Below are positions 23,701 through 38,700 of a stretch of DNA of 64,000 bases, in pieces. The notes beneath the pieces were generated by a model, which ran no database searches, was not told the origin of the DNA, and saw nothing but the letters and a program-made list of their open reading frames with translations. Every line of letters begins with the position of its first letter. Position 1 is the stretch's first letter. Source of the DNA: Apostichopus japonicus (taxonomy: Eukaryota; Echinodermata; Holothuroidea; Aspidochirotida; Stichopodidae); assembly GCF_037975245.1 (NCBI RefSeq), contig NC_092583.1, positions 15,979,264 to 16,043,263 of the forward strand, written 5' to 3'. The position numbers and the translations under genes are program-made.

Positions 23701-26700
23701 TTTGTATAAAGACAAAACTTCAAAACTGCTACACACAATTTCAGTACTAAATTATTCCCAACATTAAGATGGTGAGTAATGCTTGTAAAATTTCTTGCGT
23801 ATCATCAGTTGGCAGGGCCCGGGTCTCATGGGTTAGGGGCGGGCCCCATTGGGCCACTGGGTTACCTTGGTCTTAATTCAGTACCTTTACATAGCGAGCC
23901 AGACCCTCAGTATGTATTTATAAATGACAGAAGATAATTTAATGCACCTCCTACCATATTGTTTACACTCTTCTACTTTTTCTTCCGTGACATTTCAGGT
24001 GTGGTGTGCTGTCGGGAATTGCTTTAGTGTACAAAAGGAACACCAGACTGCCATCAATTTCTTTCAAAGGGCCATCCAGGTAAGAGTAAACAACCTTTGT
24101 TTTGGCAAATTTTTTCAAAGTTTTCTTTTGGCTAACAAAAGTCACTCAAGCTTTCTAGTATTAACTTTAAAAGTCATAACAGAAAAAGAAATGTTTTCCA
24201 AAACTAAAAGCAGCTTTTTCCATCCTTTTCTGTGACTTTCTCAACCTCACTGACACCAAGATGCCATAACGACGTACATAACTAACTTATCTATTCAAAT
24301 CTAACTTCAAATGGTGGAATAAAAGTCGAAAAATTTACAACTTTGAACCTTGTTTTTCTCGAAACCTTAACCTACAGTGTTATCAAATAAGTGCATAAAA
24401 GTGTAAGTTTGTGATCACTCCACGTAATTCAGAAATTGAATGATGTTTTGAAATAAATATTACATAACATTATGACTTAACGTTGTCAAATAAGTGCATA
24501 AAGTGTAAGTTTGTGATCACTTTACGTAATTCAGAAATTGAACGATGTTATGAAATAAATCAATATTACATAACGTTACGAGATGTATTCATACATTGTT
24601 AATGTAATAGTATTGTTGAGTTGAAATCGAATTTCTGCTAATTATATAGTCATGTTTTCTCTTTTGTGCAGGTGGACCCAGAATTTGCCTATGCATATAC
24701 TTTACTAGGCCATGAATATGTAGCAACAGAGGAGTTGGAGAAAGCCATGAAGTGCTTTAGAAATGCTATCAGAATTAATCCAAGACATTACAATGGATGG
24801 TGAGTGAATGGAACCAAGAAGAAGTCCAAATTTCTCCTTTAGTCCAGTCTTCTGGCAAGAATTTTCCATTTTGTAGACTGAATTGTGACGCATGAAGGAT
24901 TGTTTTTGAGAACAACCACAGTTGTGCACCGAGCAATTAACAGACAACACATTAAGGTTGTGAAATTAAAACTCTTTGTTCAGAGTAAACAAAAGCTTTG
25001 TCATGATATCTGAATTACTCTCATAAACCGTGAAAATTCCAAATTAACAAGATTATTTCTTGCTGGTTGAAAAAAAAATTTGCTGCTTGCAGTTAAACTG
25101 ATAAGAATTAACCACTTATTGATTACTAACTTAGAATTCCCAACTCTGGTCACAATCTGGAAAAAAATTTGCTGCTTGCAGTCAAAATGATAGATTATTA
25201 ATGCAGAAGGAGCAATTATTGATTACTAGCTTAGAATTCCCAACCCTGGTCACAATCTGAAAAAATTCACTCAGGTTGCTAGAATCAGAGAGATTTCGTC
25301 CATGCTTGTCAATATTTAGAGAGTGAACGGTGTATGGTAATAGTTTCTCTGTTTTGTTTCTTATGCAGGTACGGAATTGGAATGATATATTATCGACAAG
25401 AGAAATTTGCCCTGGCAGAGGTGCATTACAAGAAAGCCATAGAAATAAACCCACAGAATGCTGTCCTCTTGGTTCATCTGAGCGTGGTAAGAAAACGGTT
25501 TTAACTTTCCAAACTTGCTTTCCCATTTTGGTTAACATTAAAAATGCATCACAACAAATCATAATGGCCTTCTATCTTAAATACTGTTTAAGTCTGTTAG
25601 ATCAGATACACTCTGTTCATAGATTCCCGATGACATCTGAAGTTTTAGCGTAAATGTTACAATTCCCACAAAAACAATTGTTTTCATGTTCTAATTTTGA
25701 AACACTTTTGCGAATCATGATATGTTATTAGTTGTTATTAGTTGTTTTGATTGATTGTGCTGACTGTTTTTTAGTGTAGGTTAATACCGATCAATTACAA
25801 ACACTTTTGACATTGAACGTACAGTTTAATGATGTGATGAAGATAAAACATGCAACTTCCATTTTGTTCTTCCAACATGTCGTGCAACTAATTACTTCTA
25901 ACCCTATGTTAGTTGCATTTGTATCTTGGACCAGCAAAATATCTGTTATCTTTTGGTTTTTTCCTTTTCTGGAAATAGGCACAGCATGCACTTCACAAGC
26001 CAGATCAGTCTTTGGCACTCATCAATCGAGCCATGACCCTGGACAGAAACAACCCCCTGGGTAGATTTCAGAAGGCATCCCTCCTATTTGCTACGGATAA
26101 GCCCCAGGTAGGAATAGCAACTTTCGCTTTAAAAAAAATTGTGATGTTTCTGCTGTAATACAAGAAGACTTTATATAGTGTCTGGTATGCAGTTATTTAT
26201 TTTGTTTTTATGAGTAAGCAACTACAAGTGGATGTGGGTTGAAGCTGAATGGCTTAAAAGGTGCATTCCATGTTCGGTTACTATCCAATTTACCAAGTTT
26301 ACCCCTTTTGGAATTTGGTCCCAATTGAATCACCCAGGTCAGGTTGGTAAACCATGGACCGATTACCCACCTTATGTAGATCTCATGTAGACCTCATATA
26401 AACAACTGTAACCTGGACTACCAGTAGTGTTTTCTAATGGTTTACAACATATTCTAATTTAATTTTGTGCCTAAAGTTATCCATTAAATGACATGTTAGC
26501 AATGAGTCAAAGTATCAGTTGAAAGCTTGTCAGAAACAGTTTTAGGCAGGGCAGTAACTAGATCCCTGATATGCAAAGTGTGGGTCGCAACTCGTTTTTA
26601 GGCTGCCCAAAAACCTTAACGAGGATTACCAAAAAGTTAAAAAAAGGGTGGGGGGGGGTGAGGGAATTGGTCAATATTTGTGAAACAAAAAGTGGAAAAA

Positions 26701-29700
26701 TCTTGAACATAAACGATATATATATATATATATTTATCACTTTGCAACTAAGCACTCTTGATTTTAAACTTATCAAAAAGAAAGGGGAATCCCCTCAAAG
26801 CCACAGCATCTGCCACTGGTGGGTAGGCTAGATGATGAAGGCTAAAAATGGGGATATTCAAGCAAAAACATGTTGAAATACCAGTGATCTAGTGTTTATT
26901 AACCGATCTGTAAAACATTATCAAGAAGACCAGTGTCCTTAAATGTCCTTTGAACTTTTGACTTAAAAAATATAAACGTTTGGAGGATGTCATGGGGTTT
27001 CTTTTCAAAATGTATACTAGCGCTGACCTAAGTGAAAAGAACAATGTTATTCTTGAGCTTTTGCCACAGACTATTGCAAGTAAATAATGTCAGCGAATCT
27101 ACAATAACAAGGAAGGCAATATAGTTTTTTTAAATTTAGAAATGCAGACAAGAAAAACATCAAGAATGAGGACTTGTTTTCATAGCTCCTAGTTGGTTGG
27201 AAAATTGCCATTGAAGCAAAAATTTGGTAAATATTTCTGCCATACAGTAATGTCATCCACTATAAAGCTCTAAAATTGTACTTACCCAAAGGCAATTAGC
27301 TGTTTGCACACTGCACCAAAATCTGAACACTTTAGAGACACTCTCTGTCTCGATGACAAAGGTCATAAACTACCAAACTTTGCCAGATGTGTTGTATGAC
27401 AACGTTAATAGCTATTGTGAACTGTGACATTTAATTACAACACCTGTCTAAACACATATTCAGCCCGGGAAATACCAGTTGACCCCGTATAACGACTTGG
27501 CATGAAAGGATGTCAATTTAAACTGTTCCGTTCAGGAAGTTCATCTTACTGATAAGATTGGTTGCCCTTTAAAGATCTGCTATGTATCTGACACATACAA
27601 AGAACAAAAGAAAACGATCTATGTTCTCTGTAATTTGAAATTTGTTGTGACCTAGAACGTTTAGATGGAGGTTGGTGAGACAGATTTTAAAAAAAATAAA
27701 AAATTGTTAGTTGTTTGCACCACAAATGCTTAACCCGTGCCAGCTGATGTTTATTATAAAGACAGGTTTATGTGTAGGCCTACCTCGTCCATTACCAACG
27801 GACGGAATACATGAAATTATGGATCATCATATCAGTTAGTTAGAGATAACTCACGTATCAAGATATTGAGATATTATAAGAAAGGCTTATCTGGAGCGAG
27901 CGGTTAGACATGTAACATAGAAACTCACCCAGTAGAGTTTGTGTTTCTAACTAGTAATTTGCATATTGAGCAGTAATTTGCATATTGAGCAGGTAAATAC
28001 ATTCTTAAATATGCTTGACAGGTATTTGTAGTCTGGTGAGAAATGTATATTTTGTATTGTCTTCCAAGGTGTGAGGGTGGGGGGTACCTTAGGGCTCGAA
28101 TTACACTTATATCATATATTAGCTTTTAATTAAGGTAAAACAGTGCACGTTTTTTAAAGGTTCTTTTTTTTTTTTTTTTTTATGATTATTATTTTTTTTT
28201 ATGTGTGTGAACTACATGAAGGCATTATTTGGTTGAAATAATATCAATATCGACTTAGCTTGAGACTTTAACATGTATGGATACTGTTAATGATAAATTA
28301 CTTCACAACCAACCCAGAAAGTGTCTTCGAAAATAATTTAAAATATGCACCTTGTTAACATTGACACTATGTCCTACATTGAAGTGTCATGAATATTTGG
28401 ATATTTGAGACCCTGTAATCCCTTCCCCCTATATCCATGGCCCCTCCACTGACCCACTCCCCCCCCCCCCCCGGCACTACTGATTGAATGAGGCAGAACA
28501 CAGAATATCACATCACTAACCGGAGCATACGTGTTTTTCTCATCCATGGGACTTAAATTTCAAAACATAACTTACAAATTGAAACTGTTGTGGATTTTGT
28601 TTTGTACTAAATGTGTGTAAAAGGTATTAAAAGTTTGGTCAGATGCAGTTCTTATCTTTTTTTCATTTTAAGTGTTTAGAGGATCAGACTTTTGTATCTC
28701 CAAGCATATGTGGCCTCTGATCACTCTCTTTCTAAGTTCAGTAAAATAATATTGTGTGGTGGGTGTACTCTTTGTCTTTCTCCTGCTTGGTCCATAGCCC
28801 CATGATTGTAGGCCCTCTAAATAATGTTTTTAGCACAAGATCACGTCTGGGACCACATTGGACTCTCTCTCTACTCATTACCCTGACACTCTAATGAACA
28901 GTCACCGTCAAACTGCCATTTTATTGTCCCAATAATTCATTTGTGTGAGTCTAGCTAAAGGAAGCCTCGGCTTACTTTGAGCACCAGCTTCAAAGAACAG
29001 TTGCGGCAATATTTAGTTGGGATGTTGAGGATTTCATTGGCTCAACTTTGGCTGCCCTACTGCTTAATCATCCAGAGATTATTATATTCACTTAAAGGAG
29101 AGTCCAAGGGAAAGACACACCGACTAGTTGCTCAAATTCTTCGTTCTTAGGTCGGTAGTAATCTCGCAACATTCTTTCAATTCTATCACTGATGACTGGG
29201 TGTGGGAAGGTTTCATCATCTGTAGTTATGCTTCGCATGGTGCGTGCCTTGACTTTCACACCCAGTCCATCGGCCGTGAACATTTCCCGAGTGTAAAGGG
29301 GATCAAGCCCCACAAACTGCTCCACAGATTGAAGGGTTCCCAAGAGGTTTCTCTTCATGTCACTGTTATCGATAATCAAAAATTGACTCCTGTCGAAATA
29401 CTTCAGCCATTCTTTAAAGTGTAAGGCATAGTCGCCTGTGTAGACAAAGGGACTACTGCTGTTGATGGCCGTTGACCCGTTTGTGGTCACCTCGGCAGTA
29501 AACCGCTCGGTCTCCAATTTTGCGCTCTGCCTCATCCGCCATTGCCGTTTGGTCCTCATGATCGCAGTGAAGCGGAAGTCTGATAACAGACGTTTCACAG
29601 GGTCCCGTACCAGCAAGATGAATTTGATGTTTCGGGGTAGCTCCCTCTTCATGTTTCTAGGAGCGGACTTGGTCACAAAGTATCTTGGAGTTTTCTCAAA

Positions 29701-32700
29701 TAGCAATTGATCCTTCCTTGGAATTGCCAGTCGGGACTCGTACCAGCTTACGTTGTGTTTATCGTACCTGTCGTAGTAATGCACCTCGTAGCCTGTCACA
29801 CACATCTGCGGATGAAACTCCAGGTAGAACTTCAGTGCATTTGTGCCACATTTTTTAGCGCCGATCAAGATTACATCCGGTAGCCTGCTCGCATAGCCTT
29901 CTCTCTTCATGACTTCCATAGAAATATCGACTGGGATCGCTCCTTCAAAGCTAGCATTGCGTTGCAGGTCCCGCAGCTGCCTGACGATGTTCTCTCGAGC
30001 GATCCGCTTCAGTCGCAGCTCTGTCCGTGCTCCTATCGACTTTCTTAGAAACAGTGCATCACTTTCATTCAAGAGATGATTCCTCTCGATATGTAAATTT
30101 AAACGACTAGCGGTCGTAGTAGAGGTCACAGGGGAGGTTTCTCTAACGAGGAGCAAATCGGGAGATGTTTTTAATCGTACTATCGTATGCTTTCTGTAGG
30201 AAAATAATAAAATATTGCATAATGCTAGTGAAGCAATCACAAGTAATTGAATACAGTTTTTCCTATGAACTGCCATTTCCTGACGAGGAGACGCGGCCAG
30301 TTCTATTTGCATCACAGGTTATCTCTGCGTATTGCACCACTTTAAGGCATCCAAGGTGCAAACAGATTCTGCTTCTTGAGGATAAATTATCTCCATAAAT
30401 GTTGAAAGCAGGACAAGTTGGTTCAAAACTTATCCAGTGAAAAAGCCAACTATCAGAGAGGATTGTACTGTTGCCTGTACCATGGCTATCACAAGTGTGT
30501 ACCATGTATGTACATCCTGTCTTGTGTCCAACGGAAGCATAGGCTTGTCATCCTTGCTTTGCAGGCTGACAATTTCCCTTGGGTGTGTGTTTACCTCAGT
30601 GGACTGGATCCTGTATGTATACTGTAATGTGGTCTGGTTCACATTATCTCCAGATGCATTACTTGGTAGATATGTGGTTCAGGGTACATACACACATACA
30701 TACATGACCCAAACTAGTCTTTATTATAGACCTAATGCTGAGGTCAACATAACTTCACCAGGATCTGTTGACATCATCCAGATTAAGCTCTCCGTTTTCC
30801 TGCATTAATTAAAAGATGAATAAAATGATTAACAAGTTATTCAAAAGTGATAATTAATCAACTGATCATTTAGTGTTTGTTGATTTTGCAATGTGATGAA
30901 GTTGCTTCCCATCAAATTATGTGAGCGGTTTCTAAGTTTGGTCAAAGGGAAGTCCTGGGAGGGTCTGAAAGTCTGGGAGATGCAAGTCTGCAAGTCTGGG
31001 TGAAGCAAGTCTGCAAGTCTGGGTGATGAAAGTCTGGGTGATGCAAGTCTGCAAGTCTGGGTGATGCAAGTCTGCAAGTCTGGGTGATGCAAGTCTACAG
31101 GTCTGGGTGATACAAGTATGCAAGTCTGGGTGATGAAAGTCTACAAGTCTGGGTGATGCAAGTATGCAAGTCTGGGTGATGCAAGTCTGGGTGATGCAAG
31201 TCTGGGTGATGCAAGTTTGCAAGTCTGGGTGATGCAAGTCTGGGTGATACAAGTCTGGGTGGTGAAATTCTACAAGTCTGGGTGATGAAAGTCTACAAGT
31301 CCGGGTGATGAAAGTCTACAAGTCCGGGTGATGCAAGTCTACAAGTCTGGGTGATGCAAGTCTGGGTGATACAAGTATGCAAGTCTGGGTGATGAAAGTC
31401 TACAAGTCTGGGTGATTCAAGTCTGCAAGTCTGGGTGATGCAAGTCTGGGTGATGGAAGTCTACAGGTCTGGGTGATGCAAGTCTACAAGTCTGGGTGAT
31501 GCAAGTCTGGGTGATGCAAGTCTGCAAGTCTGGGTGATACAAGTCTGGGTGGTGAAATTCTACAAGTCTGGGTGATGAAAGTCTACAAGTCCGGGTGATG
31601 CAAGTTTACAAGTCTGGGTGGTGAAATTCTGCAAGTCTGGGTGATGAAAGTCTACAAGTCTGGGTGAAGCAAGTCTGCAAGTCTGGGTGATGCAAGTCTG
31701 CAAGTCTGGGTGGTGAAATTCTGCAAGTCTGGGTGAAGCAAGTCTACAAGTCTGGGTGATGAAAGTATGCAAGTCTGGGTGAAAGTGCTCTCTTTGCAAG
31801 AAGACATCACAATTGATCAGCTATTTCATTATCAAAAATTCCAAATTAGATTGCAATTGAGAATTTAATCAAGCCACTCCCTCACAGAGCTTCTTTTTTT
31901 TCAAAAAGACAAAAAAACCTAAGGTTAATGAGGATGTTATCCAAAGATTCTGTTGTCTTTTTTGAGCAACAATTTGTGGCCCAATACTTTTTCACATTAC
32001 TGTTTCTAATAATGAATAAAAACAGCAAATTAGAAATCATCAAAAATGTTTGACTTTTTGCTTCAGTTTTAAGAAATAATCTCAACTGAGAAAAATTACC
32101 GAACTACAACATTGTTTGGGGATTTTAGTATCAAGTAGCAGACTCAAAACTTAATCCAAATGAACTCAAAGAGCTGCCTTAAATGATGTCTTCTTCAGAT
32201 GGCACACATTGATTGTGTCAAATGTTGAAATAAATATATGCCACACGCTACCCAGGGTCAGGACCACATGTATAGGGCATCATTTTATTGCCAAACGATT
32301 GAGCTGTTATAGTTGAAATGTCCTTGAACATGAGATAAGTCTTTTATCTGCTGGGTTGTATTATTCACTAAACAAATTTTGAGCTCTATGACTGCAGAAT
32401 GCATTGGCACCTGAAATAATAAAGAAACTCAGGGGTAAAAAACATTCCATATGTAACACATCTTCAAGGAAGACTCAACAACAATGATTATAATAAGCAA
32501 AAGAAGCATTTGAGTGAAAACATTTTCGGATGGACAATTTCCACAGTTAGTTTGGAAGGAATTTTTACACTTCAAGTTTATAAGGTTAACCAGAGCAAAA
32601 GTTCACTGTAAATAAAAACAACATTAATCCACAGAATTTTGTGTTTGTTCAAAGTTCCCTGAAAATGTAGGAATTATGACTATTTAATAATGGGATAACA

Positions 32701-35700
32701 GCGTGATGCTAAAACGACATGGATTTTTTCTTGTTTATAAAATGCTAAAATGCTGCTAGCCTAATAATCATTTGATGTTTTAGTACTTTGAATGCATTTA
32801 ATAGTCTAGCAGCTGTAATATTCCAGTGAAATTTTAGGTAAAAAAACATGATTAATGGTAAATATGATACTATAAACAAAATAATAGAATGGTAACAGCG
32901 TGACGGAAACAGTATGACCTAACGCTCATTTCATGATATGGGTACAATAAGAAGTGTTTAAATGTACTTTTCTACGCTCTGGAAAAATGTCCATGTTTAT
33001 TATATTGTGGATTAATGTGCACAAACACAGATTAAGTATTCGAGGAGAAATAGATCAAGTTTATGTTTTATAAGTGTATGTACAATTATACAGAGGCACA
33101 AATGTTTACATCATTGATCAATGTGGGTCACAAATGGCAAATGTGAGACATACTTCATGAAATAAGAAGTATGTCAATGTAAATTTCTATGCTCTGGAAA
33201 AAAACTTCAATGTGCACAAACACAAACTAAGTATTGAAAGAGAAAATGGGTCAAGTTTTGAGTGTATGTTTTGAATATTAACAAACCATTACTGGGGATT
33301 TGATATTTCTTTCTTGTTTACATTAACTTAATCAGAAGTACAGTGAGATTCTCTAAAGTTGTAAATGAATAAGTATAACAAACACACATTGCAAAAGCTT
33401 ATTTAGGCAAAATAATCTTGCATAAAAAGTGTATAAACATCAACATATTTAGATACAAATTTTACATCTGAAAACTTCACACTTGTCTTTAAGCTTTAAT
33501 TTGATACTCAAAATTTATAAACATCTAGGACAGTTTTGAAAATAGGGTAGTCTAGTGATCATGTCCACCTTCGTGTGTAATTGCCCTAATTTGAGCTTGT
33601 TTGAAATATAAATGAATGAGTTGAAACTCAACTTGATGAAGTTTCATTAAAAAGTTATGAAGTATTGAATATTAGCAAAACCAAGCTAACAAACCTGCCT
33701 ATGTATGTGGCAGTTGTTTGCTTTAGAAATTTTAAAAAAATTGAAAGGAATTTAGGTCCTACCACCATTTCTTATACAGTCACTTAAAAGGTATCTATGT
33801 AATTGGTTCTCCAAGCAATGAAGTTAAAGTATCTTCCATAGATATCCATCACTTTTGAATTGATTATAATAGATATTCATATTTCGACCTTATTATCTTC
33901 AGACCTTGGCAAAACATTACAGATACCTGCAATAGTTGTAACAGCAGTCTACCATTCACATGATAGAATAGATGTTTGAATTAAAGTACTTGGGATGCAG
34001 TGTTTTCCATATGATTAATTTTTTAATTCATTCTTTTACCTTGTTGTTTTCCTCTCTCAAAGTTTATATTATAGTTCTGTACATATCATAAAAAGAAATT
34101 TACACATTCCTATTCTCTGAAAGTTTGTTGTAAATAAGGAGATCACAACAAATTAGAAGCCAAATATCTGATGTACAATCTGTTTTCATGGAAGATACGA
34201 AATCGTTCTGACTTGTTTTGTTATTCGAAAAGTTGATCTCTAAGACGGAAACAAATAACCTTTAAGTTTGAATTGCCTAGAGTACTACTGACACGCTTTC
34301 ACAAGTTTACAAATGGCAGTCCAAGGCTGCTGTGTGTTTCCAGTGCTGTCCTTTAGATTTTGCTTTATTACCATGACGATTTACTTAAATATTGATCATT
34401 ATATTTTCTGTACTAAGTACAGGTAGGGAGTCCATTCTTGTCGCATTCTTGATATTTGCCTCTGTTACATACCGAACCAATTAGATTTGTAAATTTTCTC
34501 TTCGTCTGTTTGTTTTAAATGAGCTTAATTTGATAAAGGTTCACAAATCATAATTTAATCTTGAAGGAGAAGTAGAATCTGTAATCAGAGAAATAGCTGT
34601 AGAAGTAGCTGAAGGAGAAGTAGCTGTTGATATCAACAAATTTTAATTGTTGAGTGTAGTATTTGAGGGTTGATATCAAGTTCCAATTTATATTGTTGAG
34701 TACAAAGTATCTATAAATATCTGTCTTAATTCCTAATTAGCATTTTGCATTTTAGTGTACCGTAGTTTCACATAAACTTTGTAAGATTACTTCAATTAAT
34801 TCTTTGCTATGTGTAATTTAGTTTCTAATATTTTATTGCACTGTTTGAGAATAAACATGAAAACTTTATACATGTCTTTCAAAAAAAAAAAACCAGTAGA
34901 GATCGAATAAGTTATACAATCTCTTAAATCGTTTCAATAAGTCCTAAAAAGATCCCAGACAATTACGGTCCTCTCCCACCTTCCCTACCCCCCCTTATTT
35001 CCCCATCCTCACATCCCCTCTCCCCAGCCATAAAACTGTCCAGTAGCTAGTAATTAACAACTACTGTAGTAGTATCAATTGCAGCATGTAAAAAATTGTT
35101 GTGATGGCAAATTGAAATAAAAAATTTAATTTCCCGAAAATTTCCCTTGTAAACTCGTAAGAGAATCTTAAAGACTTTATCTATGACTCCATATATTGTA
35201 ATTGCTCTAAATGTACTTCATAAAATTTGACTGATTGAAGTTTTTTTCTCAAATTACCTGTAATGAGAAAATTCCAACAAGTCAATAGTCTTGAAATTTT
35301 CTAACTTTTTTTTTATAAAGAATTTTGATAAGAATTTGGAGCATCGTAAAGAGAATTTGTATACAGGTCAGTAATAAATCAAAGGAGACTACTACTCAAA
35401 CCTACAGTATAGTTCACATAGTAGTACTATGTGAGCCAGCATGAACAGTTACCAGTACATTATAACGTTACCTAGCTTTCAAGTTTCTTTGACGATATGA
35501 GTGAAAACTTCAAACTACTACTCACCGACATCTGCCACGCTTCCCCTGTTAGCAGCATGCGCTTGTCAGGAACTGTGTGTGAAAACTAGTGAATGCTTGT
35601 AACACTACCACCTCTAACCTCCATATATACACCAATGATCATGCTATATTACAAGGTCACTGATACACAGTGGTGGTTGAAATGAATTCCATGTATTAAA

Positions 35701-38700
35701 ACAGTACTTTACTGTAGCATTATGGATGAGGATATTACTCTTGTGGGTAAATATACAGGGATATGGCTGATTGTTTTTATGTACATTATGTAAATATAAA
35801 TGTGCTCAGAGAGAGAGAATTGTTGTACTAGGAGTGTGACATGTGGTGGCAACTTATCATTGCATGTTGGATGGACTGTAGTGGTATGGTGGTGGGAGAA
35901 ACAGCTTGAGATTAAATAGGTTAAGATGTGTACAGTATGTGTAGTTGTTTCTTCTGCATTGGTTTGTAAACACTGGTGGATAAATGACACAGTTGGTCTG
36001 CACAGGAGATACAACTTAGTGAGTAAATGAACCTTATTACTTTGATGGACTAATGTCTTTTGAGGTCAACCGAGTTCAGTCTGAAATTCATTGTAAGTAA
36101 GAGTGATAAATCTCAAAGCCAAACTTGGAAGAACTTCATATGTAGATAGTACAGCACCATAGTGTATGGAGAGGTCAAAGGTTATATGGAGACATCCAGA
36201 AGTCAAAGTGTGAAGACCCTCTATGTATGATACCGCCAAAGGTAAACTCTTGATTAAACTTGCTTAGTTTGGAGGTTATAGGTCATTTGAAGTCAGTAGT
36301 TCAGACAGCTTGTATTAAAACACAATAAAAACCCTGATCACTTGAAGGTTACAACGGTTAAAACTTGATAAAAAATATTGATTATTTGATCAATATTGTC
36401 AACAAATCTTAGGACACTTTAAGAAAGAAAATGAAGATTAACAAAGACTTAGACATTTGTATGTACAATGTAGTTTATTGCCCCAGACAGTTCTGTCAAT
36501 GGTATTACTTAATATGTTAAAAAAAAAACCAAAAAGAATTGGCTACTTTAACTACTGTAAAGTATTTGAAATGATATGCATACCACAATATAGTTCATGA
36601 ACTTGTCGGTTTTTACTTCAAATAATAGAGTTAAAGACAACAATTCTTACAAAATAGGAATTAAGTATCAATTTGCCTTAAAAAAAAATTAAAAAATGAT
36701 CAAATTCAACCCAGAAAACTGCTTTAAAAACAGTTGAATGACTTTATAGAGCAGTGTAAAATGGAATGATTTCAACTTGTCACCATGTTAACAGTGTACT
36801 TTGAACAGCTTGTCAAACCCGTTAGAGTTAAGTACATACCAGTGTACATTAGTTACGCGGAGTTATTAAAATTGCAGCGTTTTATTAATATTTTTTGATG
36901 ATCAAATACAACTGTAATGGAAGACCAGACTGTACAGATAATTAAATTAAGATACTTATTTACTTAAATGATATTATCTTAATATTTTAATAAGGAAAAA
37001 GTAGTTTTGAAATAGTTGAAGTGATCTTGTCATTAATAACAGTGCATTGTACTATTTTGAAAAAAAAGGCAGAAAAAAAGAAAAAGTAATGGGTCAGGAG
37101 AAGCTCTTTGCAGGACCATTGCATCTCATAAAATTAAAGTATAACACAATTGGAGAAAGTTATAACATTTGATAACAACATCATACCATAATTATTTGTG
37201 ATAGGAATTTCTCGGTCTGAGGTAAATATCTGCTGTCACAATATTATCAATGCCCATGAAAACCTGTTATCTAGGTCACAAGTAGTACGTTCCCTTTTGT
37301 TGTCCCTGTTGAGGCCTCAAGGAGTGCCCCCTTCAGCCATGTCCAATCAACAGTCAGTGCTCGTTGTCATCATCACATTGGTTCATATCTGGTAGTTATA
37401 CGAAAGTTCACACACAAGTTGCAATATCTGAATGCAGACCTAGTAGTACTGTAAACATTATATACATTATATGCTATTATATACAATAGTGTATACAAAT
37501 TAGTCTGTAATTATTGAAGAAGAGATCTTTTGAAACATATTTTGCATAAGTTTTAAGTCAAACTTTGCACTAGTTTTAACCACCTTGACTAATTGTGTTT
37601 TCTAATCATGTAGGTTATTGTTTGTCTGACCAAACCACACATGTCGACCTATTCAACTGGCCAGTGCTTCTGTATGCACTTTCATGCGGCGTGTTTGCTT
37701 GTATGTGATCGCTTTCGTGCGATGGCGTTATTTTGATTCAGAGATCTGTCTACAGTACAGATCACACACATTAGGAATGACTTGAAAATGCCTAGATCTT
37801 CACAAAATTCTGGAGAGCCTTATTACTAAATGATACCACAGTGGTGACTGCATGTCCTCTTAAAATTGCCTCCATCAACACTGTGAATAGTCCTTCCGAA
37901 AAAAAAACAAGATAAATGATTCCATGCACATATCATTCATTGACTGGCAGGTCATTAAAGTATTAAATATAGTGTCGAATAGCTTCCAACCATATTCGAA
38001 CTGGTAAGAGGAGTATAGGAACCCTGAACACAAAATCTGTAACTTAAAAATTCCCCTCAGGCACATCAAAAAGACAATGAGTTAATTTACTGTACTTTGT
38101 GCAACACAGAATGTAGTAAGTTGATTAGCCGAATGGCTATTACGGCCTGTAGATATATCAGACCTCTTTATTTGAAAATCTTGATCACTCAAACGACTCA
38201 CTACTTCATTCATTGAGCTTCACTTAATTGCACTGCCTTCTTTTTATGGCCATTGCCTACAAATTAAAAAGGCCTACCTATCTTTAAAGGGTAGACCAAG
38301 GGAAAGACCTTCCTGCAAGGCGCTCAAATTCTAAATTTTTAGGTCGATAGTAATCTCTGAGCACTTTATTGACCTCTTTGCTCACAGCAGGATAAGGTAA
38401 CTTGGGGTCTTTGGTATTCTTAGCTGTTATATTATTCTTGCCTACTTTAACACTCATCCCATCGGCAGCAAACACATCTCTCGTGTATAAGTGATCGATG
38501 CCGAGAAACCTCTCGACGGAGTGAAGCGTCTCCACCACATTAGCTTTCATCTCGCTATTTTCGATGATCAAAAATTGACCGGGCTTGAAATACTTCAACC
38601 ATTCCTTAAAGTGCAAGGCATAGTCGCTGGTGTAGACGAATGGATGGCTGCTGTTGATGGCCGACTCCGCCGTCATTATTTCAGAAATCAGCAGCTTGGC

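Noticed and set aside
29128..29710. Plus-strand genes opposite sulfotransferase copy A
   Set aside because: They are antisense shadows of the conserved minus-strand coding region.
30932..31799. Repetitive protein-coding genes on the minus strand
   Set aside because: Open frames arise from a minisatellite without stops in one frame; there is no start context, signal peptide or splice sites.
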